Notes under the pieces: model-generated | Seen by the model: the letters and a program-made list of their open reading frames with translations, nothing else | Told to the model about the DNA's origin: nothing | The model's database searches: none | Program-made: the position numbers and the translations under genes | Shown here: piece by piece, positions 1-12,083 of the stretch | Layout: every line of letters begins with the position of its first letter | How positions within the stretch are numbered: position 1 is the stretch's first letter | Assembly: GCA_035610835.1 (NCBI GenBank) | Contig: CM069448.1 | Location: 10,739,717 to 10,803,716 of the forward strand | Direction: 5' to 3' | Length of the DNA stretch: 64,000 nucleotides | From: Ophiura sarsii | Taxonomy: Eukaryota > Echinodermata > Ophiuroidea > Amphilepidida > Ophiuridae

Positions 1-290
1 GGGGGGGCAGTACTCACATATAAGGTATACCTGCCACTCTAATGGGTCCTTTTTTGCAAAAATCCTGTAAACATGGGGTATGATTTGTGCTGGAAGGTCC
101 TAAATCGTGAAAAAAACAAAAACAAACAAACAAACAAGTCCTGAAATCGCAAAAAATCAAACACAAACACAGTCAAATCGGCCATTTTTTAGGTAGAAAT
201 ACCCTGAAAGCGGGTCAGGATTTTGAACTACCAGTGGCCCATCCCCATCAAAAAATAATTTGAGTCCCCCCCCCCCCCCCCCTCTGGGCC
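1..290 (-). mobile_element. Repeat with poly(G)/poly(C) ends, copy at window start
   Basis: It begins GGGGGGGCAGTACTCAC and ends TTTGAGT followed by a run of 17 C (266-282). The interior (ACATGGGGTATGATTTGTGC, then GGTCCTAAATCG) matches 59411-59728 in the opposite orientation. The GAGT/ACTC next to the homopolymer is a short inverted terminus in both copies. It is probably truncated by the window edge. No coding content. Confidence 0.55.
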
Positions 291-547
291 TGGATGCTTG
301 AAGACAAGCAAACTCTGACATGTACATTTCTTTTTTAATCAACAGATTGCGGCATATTGGTCCATCCACAGTGCGAGAACAGCGTATCCTGCTGCAAGTA
401 CAGGCCAGAATTTAGTATGTTTTTCTGGCCCTTTAGCATATAAAGTAAAACTGCCTGACGGTTATGCATAGGAAGTGTTGCTTTATACATGGTCAGGTGT
501 TAGAGCACTTACACAGCTTTGATAGATGTGTTTTTGACCATTGAACA

Positions 548-840
548 TGTTTTGTTTATAGAGCAGACTGCCCATGTTCAAAGATCATATACTTCCGCCC
601 ATATGAAAAGAGAATGGGGAGACCTGATATTGATCCTTGCTATCAAGAATTATGCCCGTTTTACAATATGAACCCACTTTTGGAACTGTCCACAAAATGC
701 TAAATCCTATAAAATTATCCATCTAAGAGAGGAGCAAGGAGCGCAAATTCATTCAAATTCAAAAGGTATTTAAACCCAAGATATTCTAACAAAGCACATA
801 TTCAAAGAACGTATTAGTTCACTCATGTTAAAGTTATATT
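548..840 (+). repeat. Dispersed repeat, copy 1
   Basis: It shares long blocks such as CTATCAAGAATTATGCCCG and ATTCAAATTCAAAAGGTATT with 60200-60490 (reverse orientation) and, more weakly, with 59270-59400. It is non-coding. It is adjacent to the poly(G/C)-ended repeat here and near 59.4 kb, so the two may belong to one larger family. Confidence 0.55.
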
Positions 841-983
841 ATGTGATCTTTCCAGGGAACGCCCTCAACATCGAAAACAAAATTGAAAGCAGATTTTCTT
901 GCAGATTTACATTTTTGATCATAAATCATACATACATTCCAAGTTACAGGGCGATACGATTCTTAATTACTTCAAAATCATGG

Positions 984-1042
984 TTTTAGAGTGAAAATAA
1001 ACTGTCGAGATATCACGACAGTTTATATTTTCACTCTAAATT
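984..1042. repeat. Near-perfect hairpin
   Basis: TTTAGAGTGAAAATAAACTG and its inverted copy flank a loop of about 8 bases around AGATATCA. Arms are about 23 bases with a single-base irregularity. It could be the fused ends of a small foldback element. Nothing else is recognised between 841 and 2236. Confidence 0.6.
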
Positions 1043-2236
1043 CACGCACATATTTATGGTAAGAGAATCTTGCACCACACCAAATTTTTGAAGACAGTTT
1101 CTTACACACACTTCGAAATTCACTATTGCTTGCACAACAAAGCCATAACTATGATGACGTAATGGAATGGTATATATGGGGTGTTCCATTGAAAATGGTG
1201 GTATACATGTTCACACGTCATTACTATGAAACATTCAGTATTTGGTATTGATGTTTATATAAAGTAGTAAATAATTCAGTTGACTTTCAAATGCCATTGG
1301 TTTGATTGTAATTGCTCTTCCCAATCCAACGACGTGCCTGATCAATAATGGATACTAACAGAATGGGTTGTGCCACTTTTTAGGAAAAAGGTGCTTGTGG
1401 AAAGAGTAATTTTCTCATTTTGAGTATTACTAATTGACTTTGATATGAGAGTCAAGATGACTAAATGAATTATAATAATAATATGATGATAATAAGGTGC
1501 TTGTAATGCCCCATCAATCTAGATGAACTATTCCTAGGAGTGCAAACGAGAACATACATAAATACATAAATACAATAATACAATTGAACATAATACATAC
1601 ATGTACATAGATGTAAAAAGTGCATGGACATTTCATTTACCTTTCAAATGTCATTTGTTTTATCTTATCAAAAAATATGCTTGATTAAAGTTGACCAAAA
1701 ATTTATAATTTGTGCTATTTTTATGAAGAAATGCTTCAAAGTGTTAAACATAACAGCAATTTTACACATGGATGATTTCTTTCAAAAATTTGGCACAATT
1801 TTGATCTTGTTTTCTCATGGTCAAACAAGCATATCGTTGGATAGACTCAAGCAAATTTGACAAAACAAACAGCATATGAGAGGTTACCGGTATTTAGTTA
1901 TCTTGAATCTCTTAAAGACATTAAATCCAAATACAAAATGTTTAATGATGGAAATAACACATTCCAAAAAACCCTTTTTTGTCTAAAAGTGGCAGCACAA
2001 GCCCAATTTTTAATGCTTGTTGTTGATCAAACATATCTGTAGATTGAGAAAGGTAAACCCAATCAAATAAACAGCATTCGTAAGCCAAATAAATTACCTT
2101 TCAGATTATATGAAGATACAGCCAAATACCCAGAAATCAATGAGGGCAATGACGGGGAACACATGCACCCTTTTTGTGTGTATCACGCAATGAATTATGG
2201 GCTATTTTTAAAATGCGAATAGGGAAACTATCAATT

Positions 2237-2440
2237 TGCTTCCTTATGCAAAGACAAGTGGGTTTGTTTGACTTACTGTCAGAAAGGTATCCCAAAAAGC
2301 TACCAAAACTATAGTGCCTCCTCATGTAAAGACAATTGGGTTTGTTTGACTTAACTGTCAGAAAGGTATCCCAGAAAGCTACAAAAACTATAGTGCCTCC
2401 TCATGTAAAGACAATTGGGTTTGTTTGGCTTACTGTCAGA
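2237..2440. repeat. Tandem repeat, period about 88 bp, 2.3 copies
   Basis: Blocks such as GACAATTGGGTTTGTTTG and GTCAGAAAGGTATCCCA recur at intervals of about 87-88 bases. The last partial copy abuts the piggyBac-type MITE at 2452. Confidence 0.75.
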
Positions 2441-2451
2441 TAATCATTGAA

Positions 2452-2666
2452 TTAACCCCCTGAAAACTACCGGCCGATTGGTCAGAAAGATAGATACATT
2501 ATTTATTGCTCCAATCAGAGACAGTGTTAGAATAATTGTATCCCTGATAAAGATTGGAGTGAAATATTTTACAAGCTGCATTTTAATTGGCTATTCAAAT
2601 GAGTATATCTTACAATACACCAATCAGAACCACTGTAAGATAGGCCGACATTGCCCAGGGGGTTAA
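2452..2666. mobile_element. piggyBac-type MITE, copy 1
   Basis: TTAA target duplications (2452-2455 and 2663-2666) flank inverted ends CCCCCTG and CAGGGGG. TTAA specificity with CCC-starting ends is the hallmark of piggyBac elements. The body of 207 bp has no transposase. It is homologous over its length to the reversed copy at 43898-44111. Confidence 0.8.
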
Positions 2667-2852
2667 CAGTTTCCTGCAACCTGTGTACATATTTCAAATG
2701 AGCATTTCTTTCATTCATTCAGTGTACATAATATGAGCCATGCAGCGCATGCATGATAAAAAATGTTTTTTGTTGCTGAAATGTGGGAAATGTGTATAAT
2801 GTTATCAGTGCACATCCTGTGTCAATAATGTAAACTATTTGTTCCGTAACAG

Positions 2853-2891
2853 GTTGTGACAGTGATGTACTTCCTCCAATTCCAGCCAGAG
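2853..2891 (+). CDS. Exon-like segment, Pro-rich linker copy 1
   Basis: A 39-base segment lies between an AG acceptor (CCGTAACAG) and a GTAGGT donor. It encodes CDSDVLPPIPAR, with phase 1 at both ends. It closely matches the start of the exon at 4116 (CDEDVHPPIPAR), so the two are tandem copies. Being phase 1-1 and a multiple of three, it can be included or skipped without changing frame. The PPIPAR stretch resembles an SH3 ligand and might fold back on the SH3 encoded downstream, which is inference only. It is short and could be a decayed copy. Confidence 0.45.
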
Positions 2892-3259
2892 GTAGGTATA
2901 TAGGCCTATATTCTCGTACGTATTTAAACATTGTTTTAAGCTAAACATGTGTGTAACTGTGAGTTTAAACACATCGTCTAAATAAACATAATTCTCAAAC
3001 ATTTATTTTACTTAAACATGTATCTTACTCATCAAATTTGGTTTAATTTCAAACAAGGTACAGGGGTAGTTTAAAATGTGTTTAACTAAAATTCTGCATC
3101 AAGTGTATTTCTTTATCCTGGTCTTGCGATATCGCGGTTTAATTAATGAACCTTTTAAAATAATGGCCTGAGTGAATAAATACAACAACAGATCAATTAA
3201 TGAATTAATACATTTATCAACTTGATAGGTAAATTATTTGACCTAATAAAGTTTGGTGG

Positions 3260-3456
3260 GTTTTAATCAGGCCTGGATATACGACCCGCCTATAGTGGGT
3301 AATTTTTGCGCCAGGCGGGTGAAGATGCAAAAGTACCTGACCAACTGGAAAGTAAACATTTTCCAATGCACAGTGTAAGTGTGTTATACTGGCTAGTGGC
3401 ATTTCTGTCGGGCAGGTATTTTCGCGAGTTTCTGAAGTTCCAGCCCTGATTTTAAT
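3260..3456. mobile_element. hAT-type MITE, copy 1
   Basis: The element at 3268-3448 starts CAGGCCTGGA and ends TCCAGCCCTG. It is flanked by 8-bp direct repeats GTTTTAAT and ATTTTAAT (7 of 8 match). The interior (ACTGGCTAGTGG, CTGAAGTTCCAGC) matches the element at 62079-62297. CAG...CTG ends with 8-bp target duplications are typical of hAT elements. Confidence 0.75.
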
Positions 3457-4115
3457 CATATCGAAATGAAAGAGGGGTAGGTCTTGGTATAATTGTATAA
3501 ATGTAGATAAAGAATGCAGAGAGAATAACAAATAATTTAACATATTTTAATTTAATAAATACTTCAATTATGTCTGCATTAGACAGGTTGTTTGGGGGGA
3601 AATGTGGCCGTTGGCCCATGCGTGGCCTTTGTGCTGTAGTATGATCACCTGGTTAGGTGACACTAGCCAATCACATGGTCTATATTTTTCAGTTTGGCTG
3701 GTGCATGTCACATTGTTGGCTGGTACAAGGAACAGTTGGATAACATTCTGGTGTGGTTTGGGTTATGGAGAAATGGGAGGTAACCCTATGGGCTATGTTG
3801 GTGGTGGGTCCTGTGTGGACCTGACCTTTGTCCTCCCATACCTCCTGACTACTCTGGTTGGAACGTAGGGCGTAAAGTGAGAGTCAGACAGGGTTGGGAT
3901 GAAGGCATTTCTTGTGTCACAGCTGTTTGCGATATGAGTTTTCTCTGATTGCGGGCTCATGGAAAATGTTCCGGCTCCCTTATGCGGCATCTCATTTCTG
4001 TTATGTCAATTCTGCCACGCGTGGGCCAATAATTTAAATAATATTTTGACAACCTCCCCCCTAAAAATGCCCCCAATGCTTTTAATCAATAACTAATACT
4101 TTGCTTTTGTGACAG

Positions 4116-4196
4116 GTTGTGATGAAGATGTCCATCCTCCAATTCCAGCCAGATCAAAGTTTGATGATGGGCATCTCCCCCTCACACCACCAGGAG
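4116..4196 (+). CDS. Exon, Pro-rich linker copy 2
   Basis: An 81-base exon bounded by GTGACAG and GTAGGT, phase 1-1. It encodes CDEDVHPPIPARSKFDDGHLP followed by LTPPGG. The first 12 residues repeat those of the segment at 2853, and flanking intron sequence near 2.05-2.2 kb and 4.5-4.65 kb is also related, so a segmental tandem duplication made the pair. This copy is longer, because the GTAGGT donor of copy 1 falls where this exon continues. Likely a flexible Pro-rich linker N-terminal to the SH3. Confidence 0.6.
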
Positions 4197-5145
4197 GTAG
4201 GTCTATAATGTTGTCTTTTGGAAAACTGTTGTTTAAATCTACAGGATGTCCTTGGGTGCATGAGTTCTACGTCATACTCATTGCCCTCATTGATTGCTCA
4301 GTTTTTGGCTGTAATCTTTATATAATGAAAGATAATTTAGTCGGCTTTCAAATGCCATTTATTTAGTTGTGTTCACTTTTCTCAATTTAAAAATATGTTT
4401 GGTCAACAACGAGCACTCAAAATTGGGCTTGTGCTACTTTTAGAAAAATATACTTTTTGGGGAATGTGTCGTTTTTTAAGTACTCCTGATTGATCAAGCA
4501 TATCGTTGGATTGGGGAGAGCGAAATACAATCAAACTAACGGCATTCGAAATGATCTGTAAAGATATTTTATATTACAGCCAACTACTGAGTAATCAATG
4601 AGGGAAATGACGTGGAATATGTGCACCCTTTTTTAGGGACCCCTGTTCACAGAGCCAGAATTTAACATTATCAAATTTAAACATGACTTCAATTTGAGTT
4701 ACAAAGTTTATAACTTATTTTGCAGTCAACTTCAGACATCAATTTTGTTTAATTAGATCAACATTTTTAAAATTAAAACTCAACTTTTCATTGAATTGGA
4801 TCAAATTTAGCAATGTAAATGGACATAATAATAAGAAAAATACTTAATTTTTCCATCAGACCTACGGTTATAGGGGAGTGAGCGTGTGAACAAGTCAGAT
4901 TTACTTTAGTGCAGAAATCAACTTCACCTGCAATTTAATTTGATGTGAAACTTTACTTTAAAACTGTACACACACAGAGCATTATACCCTTGCCCCCACT
5001 TACAGGCCTATCCTTATTTATAACTTGTTCAACAGAAGGATATCAACTAATTTCCATTTCAACACCTATACTCTCCCTGATGGATGTGGGTATCTGTTTG
5101 ATATTATCATTAATATGTGATTTTGTATTTGTAAATTTATAACAG

Positions 5146-5214
5146 ATTTTGACACTGGTGCTGACCTGCCAACTTCCCCATCTGATGTCTGGGAAACATC
5201 TGAAGACAGGCTAG
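5146..5214 (+). CDS. Exon, acidic linker before SH3
   Basis: A 69-base exon with acceptor TTATAACAG and donor GTAAGT, phase 1-1. It encodes FDTGADLPTSPSDVWETSED followed by RLG. The segment is acidic and Ser/Thr/Pro-rich with no recognisable domain. It joins in frame to the SH3 exon at 6318. Confidence rests on the good splice sites and the matching phase rather than on homology. Confidence 0.6.
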   Translation: MLTLVLTCQLPHLMSGKHLKTG

Positions 5215-5454
5215 GTAAGTGCTATATACTTGGCCCCTCCCTTTAAAACCACCAGTAAAACAAAATCCACTCAAATATTGTATGTATACCAGAGTCCCAC
5301 CAATCATATGGACAAACAGTGACAATGAAAGTCAACATGGCCAGCAGAATTATTTTTTTTGAGTCCAGAAGCACCAAACGGGCAGCCAAAGACAGGACTA
5401 AAACCTTAAAATCTGATTGTAAGAATAACCGGAAAGGCTATTTTGAATCAACTA

Positions 5455-6115
5455 GTGTTATCCACACATGTACAGTCTTCAAAATAAGTAACTGACCAGG
5501 TAATAAATATACTTTTAACTCTAAAATTATAGCTCCTAAATAAAAATATTCAACAACAAAGTTGTAAAGAAATTCCTCTTCATTAACATGATACATTATT
5601 CATTAAGATCAGTTAATAGATAAGGACGCTACATTGAAAAGGATAGAACAAAGTGCAGTTTATATTTTAACACTTGGATTTTGAACACGCAGGACAGTGT
5701 GACAGGTATGTGTATGGGTTGCATTGATCAATTGAAGCATCCCCAATCCCCGTCTCACTATCGACTATTGAGTTTTTCGCTACCAGTTAATCAATAATCT
5801 GCCTGTTGCTATTTCGAGGCTGCGTGTAGACGAACGAAATGTTGAAATGAAAAAACGGACTTTGTTTTGGTTTAGGGCACATAACTGAGTTAATATTCAT
5901 TCAATCTTCACGTGTAATATCTCATATTAAAGACAAGAAATTTCCGTATCTCCTTATATCGGATATTTTTATGTAGGAGTTATAGTTTTGGAGTTGAAAG
6001 CATATTCATTACCTGGTCAGCTACTTATTTTGAGGACTGTATGTCAATAACCATACCATGCTACAGTGTGTTCATGTTATTAAAAAAATCATAATGTGTG
6101 GATAACTCTAGATTC
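5455..6115. mobile_element. Foldback element in the intron before the SH3 exon
   Basis: The left arm (about 5457-5556) contains GTTATCCACACAT, TACAGTCTTCAAAATAAGTA and CTGACCAGGTAAT. Reverse complements recur in order at about 5960-6115. The arms are imperfect and the centre is unrelated. No target duplication was resolved. Confidence 0.6.
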
Positions 6116-6317
6116 GAACTAGCGCGGTTACTCACATATTATGAGGTTGTGCTACAAATTGAACTGAACGATGATAATCGATCATTGGCCATCAATATAA
6201 CAATGCCCTGTCAGACCTGGATCGCTGTACATAACAGGTATTGAATAGTGCTTCTTATCCCTTTAGGTATGTTTGTCTCAGCCTAAAGTACATTATTTTC
6301 CTATTTTTTTTCTCAAG

Positions 6318-6438
6318 GGAAGTTGTATGTTGCCATCAAGGATTACCAGCCTAGGGTTGCACATGAAATCAAGATAAAGAGAGGGGAAACGGTGGAGTTA
6401 ACAGAGATTGATTTTGAAGATGGCACCTGGCATGTCAG
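6318..6438 (+). CDS. Exon, SH3 domain N-terminal half
   Basis: A 121-base exon that opens in phase 1 after TTTTCTCAAG and ends in phase 2 at AG|GTAAAG. It encodes GKLYVAIKDYQPRVAHEIKI followed by KRGETVELTEIDFEDGTWHVR. This matches the first half of an SH3: an ALYDY-like strand (YVAIKDY), the RT loop, the GE/L turn (KRGETVEL) and the conserved Trp (GTWHVR). SH3 domains bind PxxP ligands. Joined to the exon at 7100 it gives a complete SH3, which makes this one of the firmest assignments in the window. Confidence 0.87.
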
Positions 6439-7099
6439 GTAAAGGAAGAAAAATAACCTCATGGCTTCTAAAACTTAATATAATTGGTTAGAAATTGGAC
6501 TGTTTAACTATTAAGCCAATCGCGATCACTGACAGTAACTGCTGACAGAAAACAAATAGAGACAGATATAATCATATTGTGAAGATTTATTTGACCTGAT
6601 TGTTTGATGCATAGTTGACACTCAAAGAAGATTTTAAAGACACCACCACAATGCATTGTGTTTTTGCAAAATGCCCTTAATCTGGTCTCCAGTTCGTCTT
6701 GGTTCCCATAGACATATGCACAAAATCATAGCATCATAGTGCATTCATCGTTGGAGTTCTTAGATTCTAATTTACATCAATTAATAAATTAGTTCTCAGT
6801 GTTCCTTTTTCTTATTACTAAAACTTAATTAAGAGCTCCACAAATGCATGATGTGAAAAACGCCTTAGTTGGCTGGTGCTCCTGCAATGCATTGTGGGAT
6901 ATCCTTAAAATCTTCTTTGGTTAACACTGTCCTTAGTCAAAATGACCATGTCATATTTTTTAATTCTTAAAAGAGGTTAGGGGATAAATCAGTATCTTTC
7001 AATATAGTCAGTCACACAGGTGACCACCTGGATAACAAACTTTGGTAAACAATATTTTACAATTTGAATATTCCGTTGTTGTTTATTGGTCAATTTCAG

Positions 7100-7389
7100 A
7101 GTAACACTGGGTACCAGTCTTGATAAATATACTACCTACTCAAAGAGAGTTGGTTGGGTACCAGCTAACTGTTTCACTGACTACACCGGACCAGATGACC
7201 GACGTAAATCCCGCTCTCTCATAGATGTCAGACCATCTCTAACAAACCAAGCAGATAATGGTGGGGCACCAGGGGTAGTGGCAGCTGCAGGTACGAAGCC
7301 GGGGCCTGATAAAAGGTTATCACGGACTGTATCTGATTTGTCAGATCAATTTGGCAGAGTTGAGATCATGACCAGACATGATGATGCTG
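7100..7389 (+). CDS. Exon, SH3 domain C-terminal half and Ser-rich linker
   Basis: It begins after CAATTTCAG in phase 2, completing the Arg codon split by the intron. It encodes VTLGTSLDKYTTYSKRVGWV followed by PANCFTDYTG. The GWVPANCFTDY stretch is the classic SH3 end (GxxPxNYV-like), and the n-Src/distal region carries a longer insert than usual. A basic and Ser/Thr-rich linker follows (DDRRKSRSLIDVRPS, KRLSRTVSDLSDQFGR). Two phase-1 donors are available: CAG|GTACGA after 7290 and CTG|GTGAGG after 7389. I chose the longer form because the frame stays open and hydrophilic, but alternative donor use is plausible. The stop at 7407 lies beyond both. Confidence 0.82.
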
Positions 7390-10066
7390 GTGAGGATATA
7401 GGGTTTTAAATGGAAAATTGGAACACATGACATCATATGATAATTGTTATTTGTAAATCTTTTTTTGATACACAAATTAAGAGTATCCATATGAAAATAA
7501 AGAAATAAGGCAATATTTTTCTTAGTAACCTGATGAACCATAGACTTTAAATTGTGCAGTAAAGGGATGAAGAAAAAAAATTGGTTGAACATACATATTT
7601 TCACATTTTCAAATTTGTTTTTTAAACAAAATTGTTTTGAAATTATTTTGAACATTCTAATTTTTTTGTTGTTGTTGAAATATTGAAAAATTGTTATACG
7701 CCCCCCCCCCCCCCCAAAAAAAACCCCCAAAAAACCAACAAAAAAACCCTGACAAACCCTAACTGAGAGGGTCTGTTTACCTACAGAACAGAGTTTACTC
7801 ATCACCTAATAATGTTTATGCCATTTTATGTGTCACATGGTTACCAATAAAGAGAATTGCCAAAAATGCTGCAATAACATGGATTGATTCTCTACATAAT
7901 TTACAATTAAACTATGTATACTTTGCTAAGCTTGTTTTAGCTTTTGGTGTTTACTCACAGAACTCTAGTAGATTCACAGATATTGACCGGTTTACCATTT
8001 CAGTAGAGGTAATATCTTCCAATTGAGGGGGCAGAGATTTGAAATCTTGATCTGATCATTGACACATGGGGTTCTATGCCACCCAGCACCTTGAATCACA
8101 TCGTAGGTAGTTCATATTTTCAGAATAGTGACAAAGTTTTCTCTTGCCATTGTTCAAATTGATTGTCTAATCCTTATGCATGTACAAGAAGGATTAGAAA
8201 TGATGTTTAAAAGTGTCACTTGTTCATGGCATGTTTGAATAGCGTGCTATTTGTTTGGGTAGTTTAATTCATGCATGGACGCATGATAGTTGGGGATGCT
8301 TTGTTTCAACGTTTTGTAGTCCATTTTATCGCAGTGAAATCAATAGCATCTAAACCATGCTGATATCATCGTGATTGGAGGACCGGTCGCGGTCCATTGT
8401 GGTTCCTCTAACGTTAAATGGAACAGGTCCAAATCAATAACCGATCAGCCAATGTTTTTGAATCTACTAAAGTGCAATGATTGATTGATCTAAAATGCTA
8501 TTTAGTAGTCTATCGACAGCTTTTATAACTGCTTGACTCAGATCTGGTGCTATTATTAGGAGCTCAAATTATTTGGTATGGTGAAGGTTTAATAAAATAA
8601 CACTTTTAAGTGTTATTTTAATTAAAGGGCTGAAGGATCCACAGGAGCAAAGCAACAAAAAATCTTGATCTTAAAGGTAGATGTTCTGATTGCTGGCCCA
8701 ATTTTCAATATTTTCCATGAAAGGTCATTCTTAAAATTGTCGCATTCCAAAGTTTGAGTTGCATAACTCTAAATGGTTCTTTTAGAAGCACAAGGTCACA
8801 AGAAATTTTCCAATTTTTCCCATTAAAGTAGTACACAAACTGACGGGTGGTTTATATACCACCTTTGGCAGTTATTCACCACATGTTAGCCTACAATTTC
8901 TAAATTTAACATTTCTCGCCCTTAAGATTTTACAGACATGAGCAAAATATGGGGATTCTTCTGATATCAAAATATCTTGATGTGAAAAAAACCCATAACC
9001 CCAAAACTGATCGAACATACACCTTAAAGGCATATAATGCGATCTTTTTCCAACCCTTAATCCATTTTCCTTCAAAAAGATGCACGTCACATGAGGTTGA
9101 CCTCGCGTAAAGTAGGTGAGGTCAACCTCACCCCCAAAAATGGTGCAACGGACATCCGTGGTGTGCAATACGTAAGCTCGACCTCACGGCTCTGATTGGT
9201 TAGCGACATTCTGGTTTTCAAGCATGCACGCGCTGCTGATCGAAGTGCGCCCATGTATGTCGGAATGTGGTCAGGAGAATATGTGCCGTAGGTACATTGA
9301 ATGAAGTGCCACCTCCTCAGCTCTCCCCTCACCAACCGATCCTATTATTATGATATGGCAACCTTCGTGCAATTACATGTAGCAATAATAATTAATAAGC
9401 TATTAATCACTTACTAATCACAACATAAGGCCATGGGAAAAACTGTTCTTTAGGCCTGACTAAACCAGAAATGGCAAATTTTATATTTTTAAAATAATGA
9501 TTTGAATTTTTAAACTAATAATATGAATTTTGAACAATTTGACATTTTTAGGGACATTTTTGAAATGGAAAAATATTTTTTATTTAATTTGTTTTTGAAA
9601 TTTTCAAATGTTTGAAATTGTTTCAAAATGAAAAATAAATGAAATTAAGATTTTGCATAATTGTAACTCACCCTACTACAAGGTGAAGGTTTGTCTGTGT
9701 GTAGAGCTGTAGAGCAGTGCTTTTCATTGCCAAAGGTGTATATTATTTGGTGTTATGGTGCTTTTTTTCTTACAGCATTTGGGGCTTAGAACCATCTTCA
9801 TTTCTTTCATCTCTCATTACCATGGCAACATGTTCACGGACAAGAAAGAAGCAATCAAGGTATTTGCGTTTAATTTTAGAATACCGCTCATCATTGACTG
9901 TCTATGTATTAGATGCAGTGGTTTTTCAAACTTCCCATTGAAAAACAGAAGATGGGTATACCAACTCCAGCATTTGTATTCTGGAAGGCAAAACATGTTC
10001 ACTACATGCAATTTCAGTTTCAGGAAAAAACACCACCAAACACAAGAATAGTGTTCAATGTATCAA
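7390..10066. other. Intron sequence without a recognised gene
   Basis: This is intron between the SH3 and ZU5 exons. It holds a 15-C tract followed by A/C-rich sequence (7701-7750), a small palindromic hairpin at 8594-8620 (AATAACACTT/AAGTGTTATT), a paired GAGGTTGACCTC / GAGGTCAACCTC motif at 9093-9132, and an AT-rich block at 9480-9660. Open frames here (up to 154 codons, minus strand, through the poly(G)) show no protein character. Confidence 0.5.
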
Positions 10067-10322
10067 TATGTTCCAACTCCCTTAACACATTTGGACCTTT
10101 GATTTGACATTTCGCCGGTAATAAATCATCTAAGGATGTGTCCATTGCCTACTATATGTGGTCCACTTTCAAGACTGCAAAGGACATAATGATGCCCCAA
10201 GGGCATATTATAGCCTTCATACCGCTGTAAGTGGACCACATAGTCAGCAATTTAAATGATTTATTACTGGCGAAATGTCAATTTATAGGTCAAAAAATGT
10301 TAAGGAAGTGGGAACATAATGA
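10067..10322. mobile_element. Foldback MITE
   Basis: Long inverted arms at about 10067-10165 and 10220-10322 share GACATTTCGCCGGTAATAAA (GCCAGT in the other arm), ACTTCC/GGAAGT and TGTGGTCCACT. The centre is about 55 bases. The whole could form a hairpin with about 90-base arms. No coding content. Confidence 0.75.
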
Positions 10323-10867
10323 TTAGAGCATTTCCATTGTGCATATTGGTAACATTAAAAAAATGATATTGTGCAATCGTCAACTGATTCTTTTCTAACA
10401 AAATGGTACTAGCTGCAGGGCTAATAATAAGTAAGTATCAGTGTATTACCAAATGGCACAAGTTGCTCTAATATCAAATATTTTGCTATATGCTTGCTTG
10501 TTAATTTTGTGTATAAGTACTTGGTAATAATGTTTGCTTGCTTCTATATTATATTTTCCCATTACATTTTGTCAACACAAGATAGCCAACAAGTCTTGTT
10601 GTGAATACATTTAATTGCAGAAGTTGATATGATGTGACACTGATGTGAGACCTTTGAAACATTGATATGATACCTATATGATACGAGCTTTATGATGACA
10701 GCCCAAATTGTTCAACTTTATTATAAATAAAGTGCACCATTTGATAACATCAACAAATGTTCATTTCACTTGTATGACAGTAGTCATGAATTTAGTTCAG
10801 CTAATAACTTTTTTAGAAATTTGCATCATAAGCAAATCAATATTTCAATATATGTTGAATTCTATGG

Positions 10868-11180
10868 ATGATATTAACTCTAGTTCATGTGTCATGTGTA
10901 TATAATTATGTTAACTTAATACACCATATACAGGGTGTCCCTAACAAAATTGTGCACATGTTTGCGCAACTTATTGACCATGAAGTCCTAAAGTTTGGTG
11001 TAATATATTTATACACACAGAAAGGGATAACACTCCGCTTTCAGATGCCATTTATTTTATCTGATTTGGATTTGTCAATCCTGAGATATGACCGGTTTAT
11101 CAAAGCTACCCAAAATCGATGTTGTGCCAATTTTAATGAAAGAATGATTATGAGCGTCAAAACGATACTAACATTGGTCT
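10868..11180. repeat. Dispersed repeat relic with ACAGGGTGTCC end
   Basis: ACAGGGTGTCCCTAAC at about 10930 resembles a Tc1/mariner-like terminus. The following GCTTTCAGATGCCATTTATT block is related to sequences near 1280, 1630 and 4340, so a family of related relics is scattered through these introns. Confidence 0.4.
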
Positions 11181-11559
11181 AACCATGGGCATCGATCTAG
11201 AAACATTGGGGTGGGCATTTGACCAGAGTTGTTTAAAAGAGGCTGTCCTTGGAATATGTTGTAAGGGATTTCTACGAGCAGTTATTCTGGGATTATCTGA
11301 AGTGCACGCCGCACGTTATCAATGTGTTACTGTGTCCTGCCACTTTTCATATCTTAGTCGTCCAGAATGTTTTTTATTCATATTCTCTTTGCGAAAGAGT
11401 CTGTAATCTTTTAACATGCTCGGGTATTGCTCTTCCGATGCACGGGACCACCATTTTTATGTGACTTCCGAACCACTGATTTTTGCTGCCATTAGGAAAT
11501 CGTCACAACCACCTCGCTTCATTTACCAGGCTATCCGATACGGCGCACAATGTATCAGC

Positions 11560-11735
11560 ACTTAGATTGTAATATCCCCTAACAGCTCCCCAATCTCGCT
11601 TGGGTCGACGAATCAATTGAGACTAAGTACCTTGCCCAAGGATACAACAAACAAGTTGGCTGTAGCGGGGCTAGAACTCACGACCTTTGCATCGTGAGAC
11701 CGGCATGCTATCCACTACACCACACGTGCTCTCTA
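11560..11735 (-). mobile_element. tRNA-derived SINE
   Basis: Read on the minus strand it begins with a tRNA-like head with an A box (GTGGTGTAGTGGATAGCATG) and a B box (GGTCGTGAGTTCTAGCCCC). It continues into TCCTTGGGCAAGGTACTTAG, a block common in metazoan SINE bodies. The head is too diverged from a cloverleaf to be a working tRNA. Confidence 0.7.
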
Positions 11736-12083
11736 CGTCTATTTACCATTGTCCAATATGGTGTGCATGCGACGGTTCATTGTAAGACATTTGCAGAGTT
11801 ATCCTACAGTATGTGGTGGAGACATATGTCAGTCTGACATGAAAGTTGGCATGAAATGTATTTTTATGCTTTTTGTGTCATTTTCTTGTTCATTTGACAA
11901 ATAAAGGGTACAAAATTACTTGTGAAATAGATATAAGCAAATGAGTTGTAGTGTTAGCCTATAAGTCAAGGATCAAATATCAATTCCATGATCTGAATCA
12001 CCTGTTCAAGTTGAAGGCTGTACATGAAGGTACATTGATGAGAAATTATTCAACACATACAGTTACCATTTCCAATGGTTCTA

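Noticed and set aside
361..420. Possible upstream exon between ATCAACAG and a GTACAG site
   Set aside because: Splice-like signals exist, but the frame, phase and product could not be linked to the downstream gene.
7341..7805. 154-codon minus-strand frame through a G-rich tract
   Set aside because: It overlaps the SH3-linker exon antisense and is held open by the poly(G) run; the composition is not protein-like.
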